A stretch of 64,000 bases of DNA from Dirofilaria immitis (taxonomy: Eukaryota; Nematoda; Chromadorea; Rhabditida; Onchocercidae). The position numbers and the translations under genes were made by a program. Below the pieces are notes generated by a model. That model made no database searches, was not told where the DNA came from, and was given only the letters and a program-made list of their open reading frames with translations. The DNA lies in assembly GCA_024305405.1 (NCBI GenBank), contig JAKNDB010000110.1, positions 3,844,001 to 3,908,000 of the forward strand, in the 5' to 3' direction. Each line of letters opens with the position of its first letter. Within the stretch, counting starts at the first letter, position 1. Shown piece after piece: positions 1 to 15,000 of the stretch.

Positions 1-74
1 TCAATGATTTATCATTAAATAGATCCGCAAAATTATCAGAGAACATTTTCCTATATTGACGTTGTTGAATTCAG

Positions 75-3000
75 GTACACCATCGTTATCAGCTAATACA
101 GCTGTTAGTATTCATGTTCTTGAATCGACGTCATTAAGTCGTGCTGGTGATGATAAGGGTATACATATTGTGTCACCATCCGTTCATTTCACTTTACAGC
201 TTGATGAAGTTTGGGTTTTAACTTCACTTCTAACATCAATCCAAATTATAGTGGTCTTATTTCAGACAATAGTAATATCGTAATATTTTGAATAACATTA
301 GATTAAGAAAGTAATGAACTTATTATTAAAACCGATTTCCTATTTCATTTTGTTTTTGTTCAGTTAAAATCGAGTATAATTGTTGTTATTAAAGATATAA
401 GTTATATGATAATTTCGTCTTATTAAATTTTATGAAATATTGGATCCGATTATAAGTGCTGCTTGTCACCTTTTCTTCAGAATACTCCAGCTAATGATCG
501 CGTTTATTCAATTAAAGCTAAAATTGGAGGTTTTAATGAGCAATTTGGCCGAGAAATTAAGTATTCAATAACGGTTGGTTATTGATAGATTGACTAAATT
601 GATAGTAATAATCCTTATCTCAAACCCATCAAATAGAAAATATGACATATGTGCAGTCTTTAAATGAATGATATTTCGTTTAAATTTAAACCGGAAGCAG
701 GGCTTTTACTTTATCTTTTATAGAAATACTAAACTTTTCGAGATGAATTGAAGAATGCTGAATGCTTATTCTGAATTTCGATTCTGAAAGTACTGGGATC
801 TAATTTTTAAGTTTAAATTTTTAATTATTAAATTCAAATAACAATCAATATTTATCGATTTCAAATTATTTGTGCTGCATGAATTTAGAAAGAAAGACAA
901 CTTTATTTCAGCCAGTTGATAATATAACGGATAGCGGATGGTTTACAATTGACATGAATAGCGGAGACCTATTCACTTTACAAGAATTGGACCACGAACT
1001 TCAACCTGCCATAACTGTTAGTTTATTTTAATTTGGGCAAAATTCCAGTGCAAAAAATCTATTACATATTAACAAAAGAAGCCACTCACTTATATCTTTC
1101 TTCAATATCTATTGAAGTCCAATCCAATAAAAAGTCCAGAGTTGATGAAAACAATTTTTTATTATGGGAGGCAAATTAATCAACTCACTCATGAATTTTA
1201 TTTTTTAAAGATATTTGTTTAAATATTTTTTTAGCACTTACATATTCATTGACCATTTCTTTCTTTTATTTATCTAATTGTCGTTTATTTTCCAAATTTA
1301 TATTTGCCTCACTTCAGCATTAATTTGAGAAGTAATATTCTGAATCCCTATAAAAAATTTTTAATTTAGTTTGGTTCTCAAACATTATGTGTTCTATGAA
1401 ATATCTTGAATAATCTTTGAGAATTTCTTCAAATATGTCTAAGATATTTATATATTCGAACTTCAATCAACGCCAAAAGAGACGAAATAGTAAACTGATA
1501 AACAATTATACCATTTAATAAAAAGGAAATGCTATAGCTTACACGCATTTCAATCACATTGTTCATAGTGCTGGTGCTTTATTTTTATTTATGTATGTAT
1601 ATAAGCACTGTTTACCAATCTACTGATTACTAGAGATTTTTTTAAAAATTTTTCTGTTATTGACTTTTGAATATAGACCTAAGTAATTTATGAATTTCAA
1701 TGATAAATTTTGCTGCTAAATCAATTATTGTAAGGAATTTTTCTTCACCGAAATATTATGAAACCTTTGAAATATTAGATTAACTTAAAAACCGAATCGA
1801 GTAGTAATTTCATGGCTTAGTAACTGTAATATTTGCTATATTACTGTATTGCATTATTTCAAAGACTTTTATCCCAAAAAAGTTCAACATTTTAATGATA
1901 ACGTTGTTGACATAATCATAAATTTTGTATTAATATGAAGGATGATCTAATTACTGCTGGTAGAAATAAATATACATTCTTGATAGTATTACCGCATGCT
2001 GTGCTGTTTTTAACATTTCACAAAATGCTATCATTATTGTCTTTATCATACTGTTAGTAGTAAAAATTATCATTCCCTGGTATAATCAAATATATGTTGC
2101 GTTGTAAGAATTATTGTTTTCGATTCTTGGGGCTCATGCACCTTTTATTTACAATTTTGTTAGCTTTGAAGAATTTTTTTTTCTATAAAGATGAGGAAAA
2201 CATTGAAATTTTATGGGAGAATGGATAAATGGATCCGGAAATATCTGCTCTGAGGATTATTGAAAATTGGGAAGAATTCGACGTTTAAGCGTAGAGAGAG
2301 GGAATACGGGGAGGAGAGGGGTATCGGAGTGAAAAAATTTGTCATTGAACCCTAGTGTTGTTGTCATATTTATTACATCTTTTTCTAGCACAATTTCACA
2401 GATTTACGAAACATTTTATTTTAGAGAGCTATAAATTTATTCATATATAAGTGGGCATATGAAAATCGTTATTAATGTCCGTTACCAACACGTTCACTGA
2501 AGCAAATTTGATCAAAAAATTTATAAAAGACCGTCACAGCTTTCTTTATTTGGTTCAGCATTGCGTTCTGAAACATCAATCCAAATTTTAATATTTAGTC
2601 TTCCTTTTTCTTTTTCACGAGGCAATAATTTAGTAGTTTTTGATGAAGTTTCATTGATCGCACTCAGTTATTGATAAATTTAATGCTTAAATTTTCTTCA
2701 TCGAACACTGTTTTTTTTTTTGTTTTTTTTTCGCCTTATCAATAACTGAATGCGAAAAGCCATTTTAGTTGAAATTAAGTGACAAAATTTGGAATTTCAA
2801 GCATTAAATTAATCCTAATCACCACATAATGGCTCTGTCCAGTGCTGATCTCATTTCAATTCTTTTTTTTGAATAAAGAAAAGAAATTGGTGAAGTCGAA
2901 CGGCCGTTCTGTGTAATATAATTTGATGAAATATGGCATCGAACGAAATTTGAAAACTTTTTTTGAAGTGTGAATAATTGTTATAAACTGAAAAATTCCC

Positions 3001-6000
3001 GGTTATTTACATCGATGGACAAATGGCTGTATAATCAAATCGTGTAATGACTTCGTTTCATATATACCGAACTTTCAGTGCCCTCAAACGTTTAATCTTT
3101 ACTATAAAATTCCATTTTTTAAATTATGCAAAAAATAACTGGATGACGTTTTCACGATCGTTTTTTCATTTTCTTATCACCATCGAAACACATAATAGCA
3201 GATTTTACGATGTCTCAAGTTTTGTTTTTGAAGTTTCATTTAAAATTTAATATAATTTTACAAATCAAAGCATTTTTATTGAATAATAAGAAAAGATAAT
3301 AGCGATTAACAAGTTCAGTCCAAGAAAAGCTGAGAAACTCTATGACATAGTTATTGTAAAACGTATCATATCATACTGAAACTAAAGAAAATGAGCAAAA
3401 AGTCCCATCAGAAATAAATATTAAAATGATTTGGTTTGAGATTGAGTTAAGTCATTCCTTTTAAAACATATGATGATTTTAATCGTTACATCAACCTAAG
3501 TATTATCAGTCCAATAAAAAATTTGCAGATGATTAATCTTAAGGAAAAATTGGACACTATAAAATGACACAGATTAATGAATTCTCCTCTTTGTTTTGGT
3601 ACTGATCAAAACATATGTGTGAAATATCACAGAGTTCTCTAATGTTTTTAAAAGCAAAGTAGATCAGGAAGTAGTTTTCTCATTTGTAAACTTTTTTCCG
3701 GCGAACATCTGCTTTTTCTTTTAATGATGCTGAATATTTGGATGAACGGTTTAAAATTTGATGAAAACATTATGGCATATCAAAGAAGTGCCGCTTTAAA
3801 CTTTTGAAATTTTGTTTTTTCTTAGTCTTGTAATTTAATACATCGGCAATTTTACCTTCCTGGCGATTTTAGTGTCTCAATGAGAGCTTCGTTTTCGAGC
3901 TTTTTGATTTGATTGATATGTAGAATAGTTATCATTAACTATTAAAAAATTAATGATCAGGAGCGATTTATTATTATTTTCCAAGACTTGCTAATATGAC
4001 ACTTAATTACAATGACAGTGATGTTAACATTTTTGTGTTAATAAATGTTCCAAATTGCACAAAACGATACATTTTCAAAATTCTAAGTAAAACAAATGAA
4101 ATTATGTTGAATGTTAGGGAATTTTTCCTTTACAATATATAATGTCTCGTCATTTTACAAAATAGGAAAGATCTGTTTATCAAAATGTATTCATTTTTTA
4201 TCATTTTCACTCTAGAAATTTGTGCTAAAACATAATTATAATTAATTATTTTTTCAAGCATTTTTAGAAGCGTTTTCATTCATTATAATGAAAATCAATA
4301 GCCAACCGACACTTTGTTTTTCTTTTTTTTGGAAATGAGAATTCGGATAAGAATCACAGCCCTTCGCGAATAAACTTACCACCCGTCATTTCTTGAAATT
4401 TTTTTCTTAACTTAATCTTTTAACTTAATTTCATTTTAGTAACGTATGGTCACTTTTTATATGCAGCGTTATTTCGATAGAATATAAGAAAGGAATTCGA
4501 AAACTGAAGTCTAATTGAGAGTTATCTTGAACGTGGCAGTGGGAGGACAATACGTGATCTTTCAGCGGAAAGTCGTCTTAATATCGAAAAACATTATATA
4601 TTGTTAGCAGAATAGAAATTTTTTTGATTATAAAAATGGACTTTAAGTAGGAAATGTCACTATTTCTTCTTTTTATTCTTTTCCTTCGTTCGGTAAGAAA
4701 AAAAAGGAAAATCAAAAAGATGGTCGTGTGAGTCACTATCTTCGAAATAACACTTTTGCAACTTTATAGTGGATAATCCTTTATTTCAAATTTCTATCGG
4801 CTTAAATGTTTGTCTGGAAAATATTCATTGTTGTTAAATCTAAAATAAAGCAAATTGAGGAAAAGAAAAAAAACATTACATTGTTATGGCTACAAAAAAT
4901 GTATCTATTATTTGATTTTAGTTAAAGAAAATTTTTAAATATAAGATAGGGTTCATTTTAGTATTTTTATTTCATTGATTTTATTTCGATTTTTATCTTC
5001 TCTTCTCCAACATAACTCTGACGGTTTTTATGGATTTTCTTCACACTAGATACTCCTGAAATTTCATTCTTCTCTTCCTTCTCAATTCTTTATTACTATA
5101 AATGATTACAAGATATTGCATGTTTGAAGCTCTTATTTATGGATCATAAAAGGAGTTGAATTAAAAAGAATTGCTAAACGATAGTTTGCGTATAATTTAA
5201 TTAATAATTTTTTTCTCTTTAACTTCGTTTCTTTGGTAAAATTCATTCGGAAATCATTTTGTTTACAGTTTCTTTCTATTTCTTTGAGTTATGACGAACG
5301 AGAAACCATCAAAACGTTTGAAATTTTGAACTGTATTTCATGTCATTTTAAGTTCTCTCTTTCCTATCTCCCCACTCCTTCATACTTCTGCTGTCATCAA
5401 CAGTAAACGAAAAATAATTGCACATCATTTCCTAATTCTTAAAAGAATAAAGAATAAATTATCTTTGATTTCTAAATTCCAATCTCAAATAGCAATTGAA
5501 TTTTTGTTGACACAGAATTACTGAACAACTTTCTTGTTAGAACTTTTCAACTTTCCTGCCTATCTATTCTATCCTTCCTTTTGCTTCCTCAAATATTAGT
5601 TCAGAAAGACTTTCTCAAGCACTTCACCTCATTTCTATTCTATGATTAATCTGAGCAGTGTAATATTATTCATTTTTTCGACTCATTAATCTTTCTCTTT
5701 TATAGTAAATAACCTTAAGTTTAAATTCTCTAAATTTCAATACATTTTTACTTTTGTGCCATATTTTGTATTGTCATTTCTTTTTGTTTAATTTTTTTCT
5801 TTGTCTTATTGGTTAAAGAATTTATTAAATATTGAAGAGAGCGCTTTCTAGTGTCACTATCTTTGTTGCAGCATTTTATTTAGAAAAGGAAAGATGAAGA
5901 GAAAAAGTTTCGATAATGATTTACGGAGAAAGACAAGAAACATTTATGTGTCTTGGAGAATTATAATTGGAATTACTCTATTTAAAAAAAAGTTCCAATT

Positions 6001-9000
6001 CCTTCTTCAAATAGTCACCGATTTTTAAAAATTGGATGCTTTGCTTTCGACACTAAAGAGACAATTAAGTAACTTCTAATATGTGAAACGTTTATGGAAG
6101 TTTTGGGTGTGATGCAAAGTAAGTATTAATGTATTCATGCGAAAGTATGTTAAAGTGATTACTTTTGACTTTGGTTTCCGTCATATGAATAAGCAACGGT
6201 CGATGATATGTCCGGTTGAGTTGATGTTGAATAAAATGACAAACGAAATTCGAAAAAATGAGATGAAAAATAGCTATAAACGGTACTGCAAATAAGAAAA
6301 AAGCAGCGACATGCCAATTTCTTCTGCTTTTTTCAATCATTTTGCTTAGACTTTCATTGTTATATTTATTGAGAAGCCAAGAGCAATAATCGATCGTTTT
6401 GCTTCAAATGTACTATTAAATTGTTTGATAGATACTTCACGTAAATTATTTGTTCCTTCTTTTCATATTTAATAATTTTTTAGAAAGAGAGGACGGATAG
6501 AAATGATAAGGAAAAGATGGATATATTCTTGCTAGGCATTTAGGATATACTTGGTATTGTCCCAAGGTGCAGGACAAAAAAGGGGCAATCGATTAGTCGA
6601 AAGGAACAAATAAAATTACACTCATTTATTCCATTATGTTTAGTTTGAAGATTCTAGAATTCCAGAAATTGTGTGAGCCTATTCCTTCAAAAGCATTTGT
6701 TTATAGTCAGAGACTTGAACCATTTGAGGACTATTTCTCATAATTGAGTTGATTCGAATGATATGATATCATTTCCTTATTTTTAAAACATCAGTTTGAT
6801 GATAAATTAAATTATAAATATGCGAAATTGTGGATATGATATCATGAACATAGTGTTCAATATCGATAGCATTGTTTTATTTTTATGATATAGCATTCAA
6901 AGGTAGTTTATCGTTTTTATGGTATAGCATTTAAAGATTTTAGTTTGCTAAGTCAGTCAATATTTAATTGTATGATTGTTTAAGACAAACAACCGTCTTC
7001 AAGCGGTTTATTTTTTTCAATTTTCTTGTTAGAAACTGTCATTTTGAATAATTTGATATTTTGCAGTTGATTGACTCTGTCTATTTTCTTCAAAGTGTAA
7101 ACTTCGAATGCAACCATTCGATACTTTTTATGTTTGCAAACTTTTTAAAATGATCACTCAGTGTAATTTCACATAAAATAATCACAGTATCGACAGAGTC
7201 AACGAATTTGTTCAGCCATTCGCTTATTTTGTCTTACCCGCCTCTCTCTTTATGTTGTTGATCTGACATAACCTGAACCAATTAATTTCAGAAATGTATT
7301 TTACCTTGATAAATTGTACTTTTATTTTGCTCCGAATTGTACTATAAAGTTCCATGGATATTTGGAAAAAAATTGGAAAAAATATGGAGCGGAATCTGAT
7401 TGCATTTTCATCTTAGCATTGCTCAACTTTTATTCAGCTGTAATAGCCAACTAAAATTTAAGGAAGAAATTTAGATTTGCATTGTGATGAATTGATGCAG
7501 TAGATACTTATCATAAAAGAAGAGAAGCAAATGGTGCTGTATTTTTTAATTGAAAAACGGTCTTCAAAAAGACATTTTCCCATACCAATTAATGATCGTT
7601 ATAGTCACTTTAAAAAAACGAATCACTTTTCTTATTGTATAGAATGATAAAAGTTGAATGACAACTGTTGAAAAATTTTGCTTTGTTATTTTGGTGGTAA
7701 ATTTCTGTTACTTTTTTAATGTAGTTGTTATTTTTGCTTGTTCGCTAAGGTCACAAAAACGTGTGACGAAGAAAGAGGTTAAGTTGTAATACCAGTTCGT
7801 TCCACTAACGATTTTCTTTTATTTAGTTGTCTTGTAAGAAATTTGCTTGGTATCGATTTACTTGTTGTGGATAAAAGTGTTGTTGAAAAATTCCAAAAAA
7901 AATTTTTTTAATTTCAAAATTTGATAAATTATGGTCAGTTTTACAACTAGTTTGCTAAAGAGTTGCATTCTTTAGAACTTGTAAAGTTCGTATTTGTATG
8001 GCGGAAATGAATGATTATGGTAGAAAAATCAATAGGCATCAGTTCTTTTTCATGTTGCGAACTGTATTTAGGGAGAGATATAAATAAATATAATACAGAA
8101 TAAATAAAGTTGTTAGTAAGCTTTTCTTTTAATAACTTTCTGAACTTTTTTAGCCTCTTTTCTCTTTCAACTCTCTTTTTTCATCATTTTTTTCCTTGAC
8201 TCATGGTTATCCAGTTTACGAAATGTTAATACTGTAGCTGTTAGTTTAGCAAAGTTGCAATCTGTCCTCTTAACTATTTCTGATCTGTATAATTTCAAGA
8301 TCTCTGAATTTGACCATTTCTTCGTTTGAGTTTATCGAATGCCTATATTAGAAAAATTTGATGTTCATCATTTCAGGTCGAGAAACTCTACTTTCTGTTT
8401 TTATAGGAACTTTTAAATTTGATAAATATTTGGAATGTTCAAATATTAAAAACTGGAAAAAGTTCGCCACAATAAATGCAGTTAGTTGCTATATTCTTTA
8501 GTTTGAGGATTTATTTCGATTAAGCTCACTTAAATTCGAACCCGTGTCTGCCAAAGATTGTAAATATAACTGGCTTTTAATATCCAAACTAAACAGTATA
8601 CTAAGGAGGAAGAATGTATTCTGAGTTTCAATATGATTCAAAATTGAAGTCAAGAAATAAGGAATTAAGGAAAAATTGAAATTAATAGCAAATTTGATTA
8701 TTTTTTGGGCATTCTAATTAGTTTTTCTTTTTTTTTGAAATCATCCGGCGTTGCTAATACGCATTGACATTCTTATGAAACACGTGTAATCAGACAGCGT
8801 GTGCAACGTTAAAACTGTAAAATAATTATCGATATGCAGAAAACTAGTTGCCTAATATCGCTTGAAAAATGCATTAGAAAAAGGCAAGCATGAAAGAATG
8901 GATTTTATTTTAATAAACAGTTATTATGAACAATATATTTATAAAAAAATTATTATTCAATTTGATACGTCGAATTTTTTTTTGGGAGGGAAATGGATTA

Positions 9001-12000
9001 ATGACGTTTAAAGGAAAATGTAATATTATGTCGAGAAAACTAAACGAGAGAATACAGTCGCTTCTACAATAAATCAAAAGTTTTTAAATTCAATTTATTT
9101 TTGAAAGAAAAAAGAACGAAGCAGTAATAAAGACTTGATCTTTGACCTTCGTTTTCCTTGTTTTTTTTCAAAAATATCAGCAAAAGTGTATGATTTTATA
9201 CTAGCGTTGTTTTATTATATATTGAATTGATTTTGTTGCATTTTTTAAATTTCCTTTTCAGCTTCATATTTATTAATAATTTCATCTTTATTGGATAGGA
9301 ATAATAATAAATTATAGTCGGATTGGTTTTCTCTTTTCTCAAAAAATTGTTTTAAAACGAAAAAAAAAATGTGTCACTGAATTTCTGCATTAAATACAAT
9401 ATTAAACATTCGATACGTAGATTTCTAAGAAAATTACGATTATCATTGCGGAATATCATGTTGCACCTTTTTTTTTCTCAGGCTATGCATGTATGAATTA
9501 TGTAAATTGATATCATATAAATTTTGAATTTCCGGACTATCCTGAATTGAATATTTCATAAAATGTTATGGAAGAAATCTGATAAGACATTTCTTATATC
9601 CAAATTAAAAAGCTGCTTATACGGTAATGAGAGATCGGTATTAATTATGTCATGCATTGCAAGGAAGAGCTGAAAACGGATATGCTTGTTGAAAGATGTT
9701 ATTCCCAACTGATCACAAACAATATTTTTGATCTATCAATAAGGAGGAGAAGGAGAAGGGAGAGGAATGGATATGGACGGAAATTACGACAATAAATGAA
9801 AAAGAAATTTCTCTTTAAAGAAGTTATCTTTTACTGTGAAATGAAATGGTAAAGTTCATTCTAGTTTTAGCATATTTTGATTTTGTTTACACATATTTTC
9901 GTTATTTTCAGCGGCTTTGAAGGTCATCATCATAGCATTTAACGATGAGATACATCAGGAAAGTTTCATAATGTCTCATGAATATGAATTGAAATTTGAG
10001 GAATTCAATTCATGCACTCCAATAAATTATGCTCCATTTGCAGATGTGAATTTCGTGTTTTTCTCTAAGTCAAAAATCTATGATTACGATCGTAAATATA
10101 AAGTATTATTAAAAAGTTCATCCGAAATTTGATCAATTTGTATAGAATGAGAATGATTATAAGTGGACCCTTTGAACCAATTACTTACTATATTAGTGAT
10201 ATTACAAATAGAGCGTGAATTTCAGTGTTATGAATAGGGTATGCATAATGTTCTAGCATAAACTTCCCTGTTTGATTTATAAATTCTAAGCGTTATAATA
10301 GTTAAACTGCTATAATTGGTTGATTCTTCCTTTGAATTCAAGTCCATCTAAATATTCAACTTGTGTGATCGAATTGGAGTATATGTATATATAATAGTAA
10401 ATGATAATAATGAATGAGGAATATGTCAGTTCCCTAAGATTGAAACTAATATGGTTTTCTATTCCTGAAGGCTAGAAGAAATTTCGGTGACACTCATTGT
10501 GCCATTGGTTTATTGGATGGTTTATACATACTGCTGAGCTGTTGCTAAGGTTCGCATGATGGTGATGTGAGAGGGAAGAAAGTCGCACTTCTTTCAAATA
10601 TGCTGAAATATTTTACGGAAGGAAAAAAAAAAGATAAAGATGAGGAGCAATCTGTCCTTTAACAAGGGGCGACCCATTAAATCTATTTCTTCCTTTTTCC
10701 CTTCATATGCGAAAAAATTAGCTTCATTTCTGAACGATTGTTAACGTATATTTTATGCATATTATTGTCCCCTTCCACTCCTTCCACTATCCTCCTTCTC
10801 TCTTCCTCTCCTTCATTAATAAACAATTTCTTTCATCCAATCAATCTATCTACCCTTTCTTCATTTTTGTCAAGCAATAGAAGTAATCCAAACTATCACC
10901 TTCATTTCAAGCATATTATATTAATTAAATATAGTATATCTAAAATTTTTGCGTTTTCTATGAAATCCATTCATTCATTCTCTCTATTACTTTATTTGCA
11001 ATCTTCGAAACTTTGTTTTCTGATTCTTACTCATTACCATCTGTTGCACTTTTAAATAGAATCATATTTTAGATTTTTCCAGATTTAGAAGTTTCTTTAT
11101 CTATTATCATTAATTATCGTGGAATCCATAACTGAATGGAATACTCACAGATAGAACCAGTTATAGGTAGAATGTCCCTATTAATGAACGATTTATTCGT
11201 ATCGATGTTGTAATTCAAGACTATTTTGGAAATAGACAAAGTTCAACAAATCTTTTCTTAATTTGCTAGCAGGTTTCTTTCTGTTTTTAGCAACACAGTT
11301 TGTAAGTTTCTCGAAACTCAAGTATTTTCTTGGACATCCATATATCCGACATTAAAACAAAAAAACCCCTCCTTTTCAATGTCTTTTTCATTACAAACGT
11401 GACCGCTACTGTTATTATTAGTAGTACTAATAGAATATAGTATAGCAATACTCATCTCATTGCGCTCTGAGTATCTCTGCGTCATATCGTGTATATATAT
11501 ATATTTATGAACATACCTATCTATACTTTTATGTGCAATCAAATTGTCATTTTGAGCTCTTTTGCAAATATTTTAATATCCGAAATCAGAACGCGTTAGC
11601 GTCTTATGTGAAAAGCCTATTAAAGGCTGAATTACGGCCATTGAACAATCTTTTGCTATTTTATCGTAGCGAAAATCAGGATTTTCAGAGAGAAATTTGC
11701 CTGAAGCTTTTGAATGATAGTGGTGCCATCGGTGGTATCGCAAGAAAAATCGAACAAATTATCCTGTATTGTACTAAATGATGAATACTATTGAGAAATT
11801 AGACAAGATTTTACGGCGTCTAAGTAGCAAGAATCGCCGTTCTACTACAAGACGTGCGAACTGTCATCCAGAAGTTTCCAGTTCGGGCAGTGATGAAGGT
11901 GACTTAGCAGAAAAACAATTGGATACCACAAAAATGACCGTAAAGTGGCAATAACCGTCGGGCACATTTAAAGTCGATAATTCCAATCATTCAAAATATC

Positions 12001-15000
12001 GGGACGACAATAACAATAACAAGACATTCCTCAGTAAGTGAGAAATATTTTGTTAACACTGGTGGGATTTCAGGCTTCAACAGTCAGTTATTATCATGTT
12101 TATTCAGCCGCAACGGTATGTCATCATTTACAGGAGAAATTGGAAAGAACATGTAATCTGCAGCAACAGCAACATCAGGTGCAATACGACGAACAGAAAT
12201 TCGACGAGAGTGAGCATCCGAAGATTGGTGATACTCCTGATGGCAGAATGTTAGACGATAACAATTGTGAGACTTTCACATCTTTACTGTCGCCTTCCAC
12301 GTTATCAAATACTCGAATGTTCGTGGATGATTCGGTAACTGAGGCCAACGCGGACTCCGCCGCTCACGATAAATCATGTGAATCCGAAGACGCCGATTAT
12401 GTGTCCGACTACTCTACCTGTGGAGTCCAGCGGAGTGCAACACGAAAATATGTTTACGAATTAGATATGTCTATGGATGAATCATTGCCGGAATCATGCG
12501 GACGTGAAAGTGGCTATTTGTCAGGAATTGATGTACGCTATAGCATATCGGCTGCCGAATCACCGGCCTTATCACCACTTGGTGTAGCTCTTTTCGGACG
12601 CAATCATTGTTCCAGCGTACGCTAGAAACGATCACACAACAATCTTTTGACAGCGAAGAGTCGCAAAAAAATGAAAAGAGTAACCTGAAAGCCATTGGTA
12701 TTCCACGACAAGTTAGCATTACAACTGATCTGAAGCTTCAGAATGAAGAAGCCAAGATACCAGATTATGCAAGTACTGAAAAGTTACTCCAAGATAGCGT
12801 TGCAGAAACAAAGTACATAACAACTATTTTTGAATTTTCATCGGGTGGTATTGTTGATCTAATTGATGATATCTTGAACGAATTTAGTTTGTGGTTCCAT
12901 GAAGAAATTGGCCTCCTGGGAATTGCATGTGAGGTACAGTGGTCTGTACCGGAAAAACACCGTCATCTTGCCTCCGAAAAAGGTACTTTGTTTTTCTGTT
13001 GTTAACCTAATACTAGAGGTTAGTTTTATACAGCTTATAGCTCAACAGAGCAATATCCAAGGAATCATGAAGTTGATGGAATTAATTAGAATAAATTGTA
13101 GAGAATTTTGCATTATACGAAATAAACTTAATTACATTATGACTTAATTTACTAGTTCAACTCTACTATAGATTTCACACTTACTCTAAGCAAAACTTAA
13201 AAACAGAAAAGAAATATCTGCATCATGACTATGTCTAGATTAGGGTTATTTGATTAATACAAGTAGTTCAAATTCTATTATTTTTGGCGAATGAAGTAAT
13301 TTTAGCAGCCATATGAATGATTTAGTAATTTCGTTATTTGACTTTTCTTTCATTGACATTCCCATTCATTCAGTAATCAAGCTGAATTAATATCTAGAAT
13401 GAAGGAAGCTCTTCATTATTCACTTCGGCAAAACAATCGCCGTGTATTAAACATGAAAAGTAGAATTGGCAACTATCATTTACCATTAACGATGACATCA
13501 GCTATAACAGAGGAAAATTGTGCACGCAATTGTCAATTAAATTGCTTTCAAGGTAAATCCTTGACATAGCCATAATTTTGGACGCATTAGCTTTATTTCA
13601 GAAAAGACAGCTTAAAAACGTCCCGAAAATTCGACATTTACCGATCACTTTGCTATTTAAATATGACAATTCAACAAGAATGAGATAAATCTTTTGCTGA
13701 TAATTGGTTAGATTGAATGAAATTCTGGCAATTATTTTTCAAATCTAAATAAGATTCGTTTTCGGAATACTATGCTTATAAGTCGATTTCATGATATTGA
13801 GATTATTCAGAAACCTAAAAAGTATACGGAAAATTCGCCTCATTTATTTGTTAACTCAGGTATTTATCGTCGTTTCTACACATCGTTGTTGCCGTATCAA
13901 CATGCAGATGCAGGTATATGGCATAGACCGTACTGGAATTTTAATGATAGCAGTCAACCAAATCCGTCAAAACCAAATTTGGAACAGTTCATTTTTGGAC
14001 GTGATGCAACCAAACTTGATGTTGGCAGTTTGGTTGCTGTCAATGTTATCGCACTAAAAATTGTACTATAGATAATGTTAAACAAAAACGTCTTTCCCTA
14101 TCTTTCAAGCAACAGTGTTTTCCCGATACTTCTATTAGTTATGATAGCCGCAAGACTTTGATTTTCAAATTTTTGTGACCAAGGAATATTGTGATATATA
14201 ACTCATTAATTTTTTGGCTCTTCATGGCTATTAATATAAATTAACATATGTATTAATTTATATTAATAGGGAATCTGATACGAATTCTTGCGCTTCTTTT
14301 TAACTTTCTCGCCATTCAAAATAATCTGAAAATGAAATATCGGTTTACTGAATCTATCTTAGAGATAGATTAAACTATATAATCAGAAACGAACTTGTGG
14401 TACTTTTTGAACATTATGATGAACTCTGACTTCTTAAAGAATGATGTTTTTTATCAATATTCAATCCGATACTTTCAACAATGGTCATTTACAACTCTTG
14501 TAAAATTCCTAAACATAAAAGAATCTATCCTTCGATTTGAGGAGTTTATGTTAAGATAGCTTATTATCGAGAAACTCCAATTAATTCAATAACTATTAAA
14601 CTAACCCTTTTGCAGGGTAAAAATAAATGCACCCATTGAAGTTCGTTTGGACTATTTTTGTAACATTAATCATTGTTAAATACAATTTTAAAACTACATA
14701 TCGTTTTCTGTCAATTTCGTGCAAATAATATTTTTGTTTCTTATAAATTTAAATGATAGAGATGGATCATTATTATTTTTGCTCATTTAGAATATATATA
14801 AAAATTTCCTGAATATCTTCAGAATTATCTCAGTCTTGTAATTGTTTGCCCCTATTTCGGTTTTCTAATTCTAATTCAGTAATAGCATTAGGGTTTATGT
14901 GCCCAACTGGTTGTTCATCTACTGGCATTGAATATATGAATCGATGCTTTAATCGTTTTTCGTTTTTTTATATTAAATTTCATTTTTTCATTCCGAAAAT

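Noticed and set aside
4509..4590. Short G+C-richer patch reading SYLERGSGRTIRDLSAES
   Set aside because: No acceptor or donor around it and no recognisable family; too short to support.
8530..8605. Minus-strand sequence with a tRNA T-loop-like GGGTTCGAA
   Set aside because: No 5-bp T stem, anticodon stem or acceptor stem could be folded around it.
10738..11055. 105-codon open frame rich in Leu, Ser and Pro
   Set aside because: It arises from a C/T-rich low-complexity tract, has no splice context and no motif.
12471..12719. Minus-strand open frame of 82 codons
   Set aside because: Shadow of the plus-strand nested gene exons, which have better splice signals.
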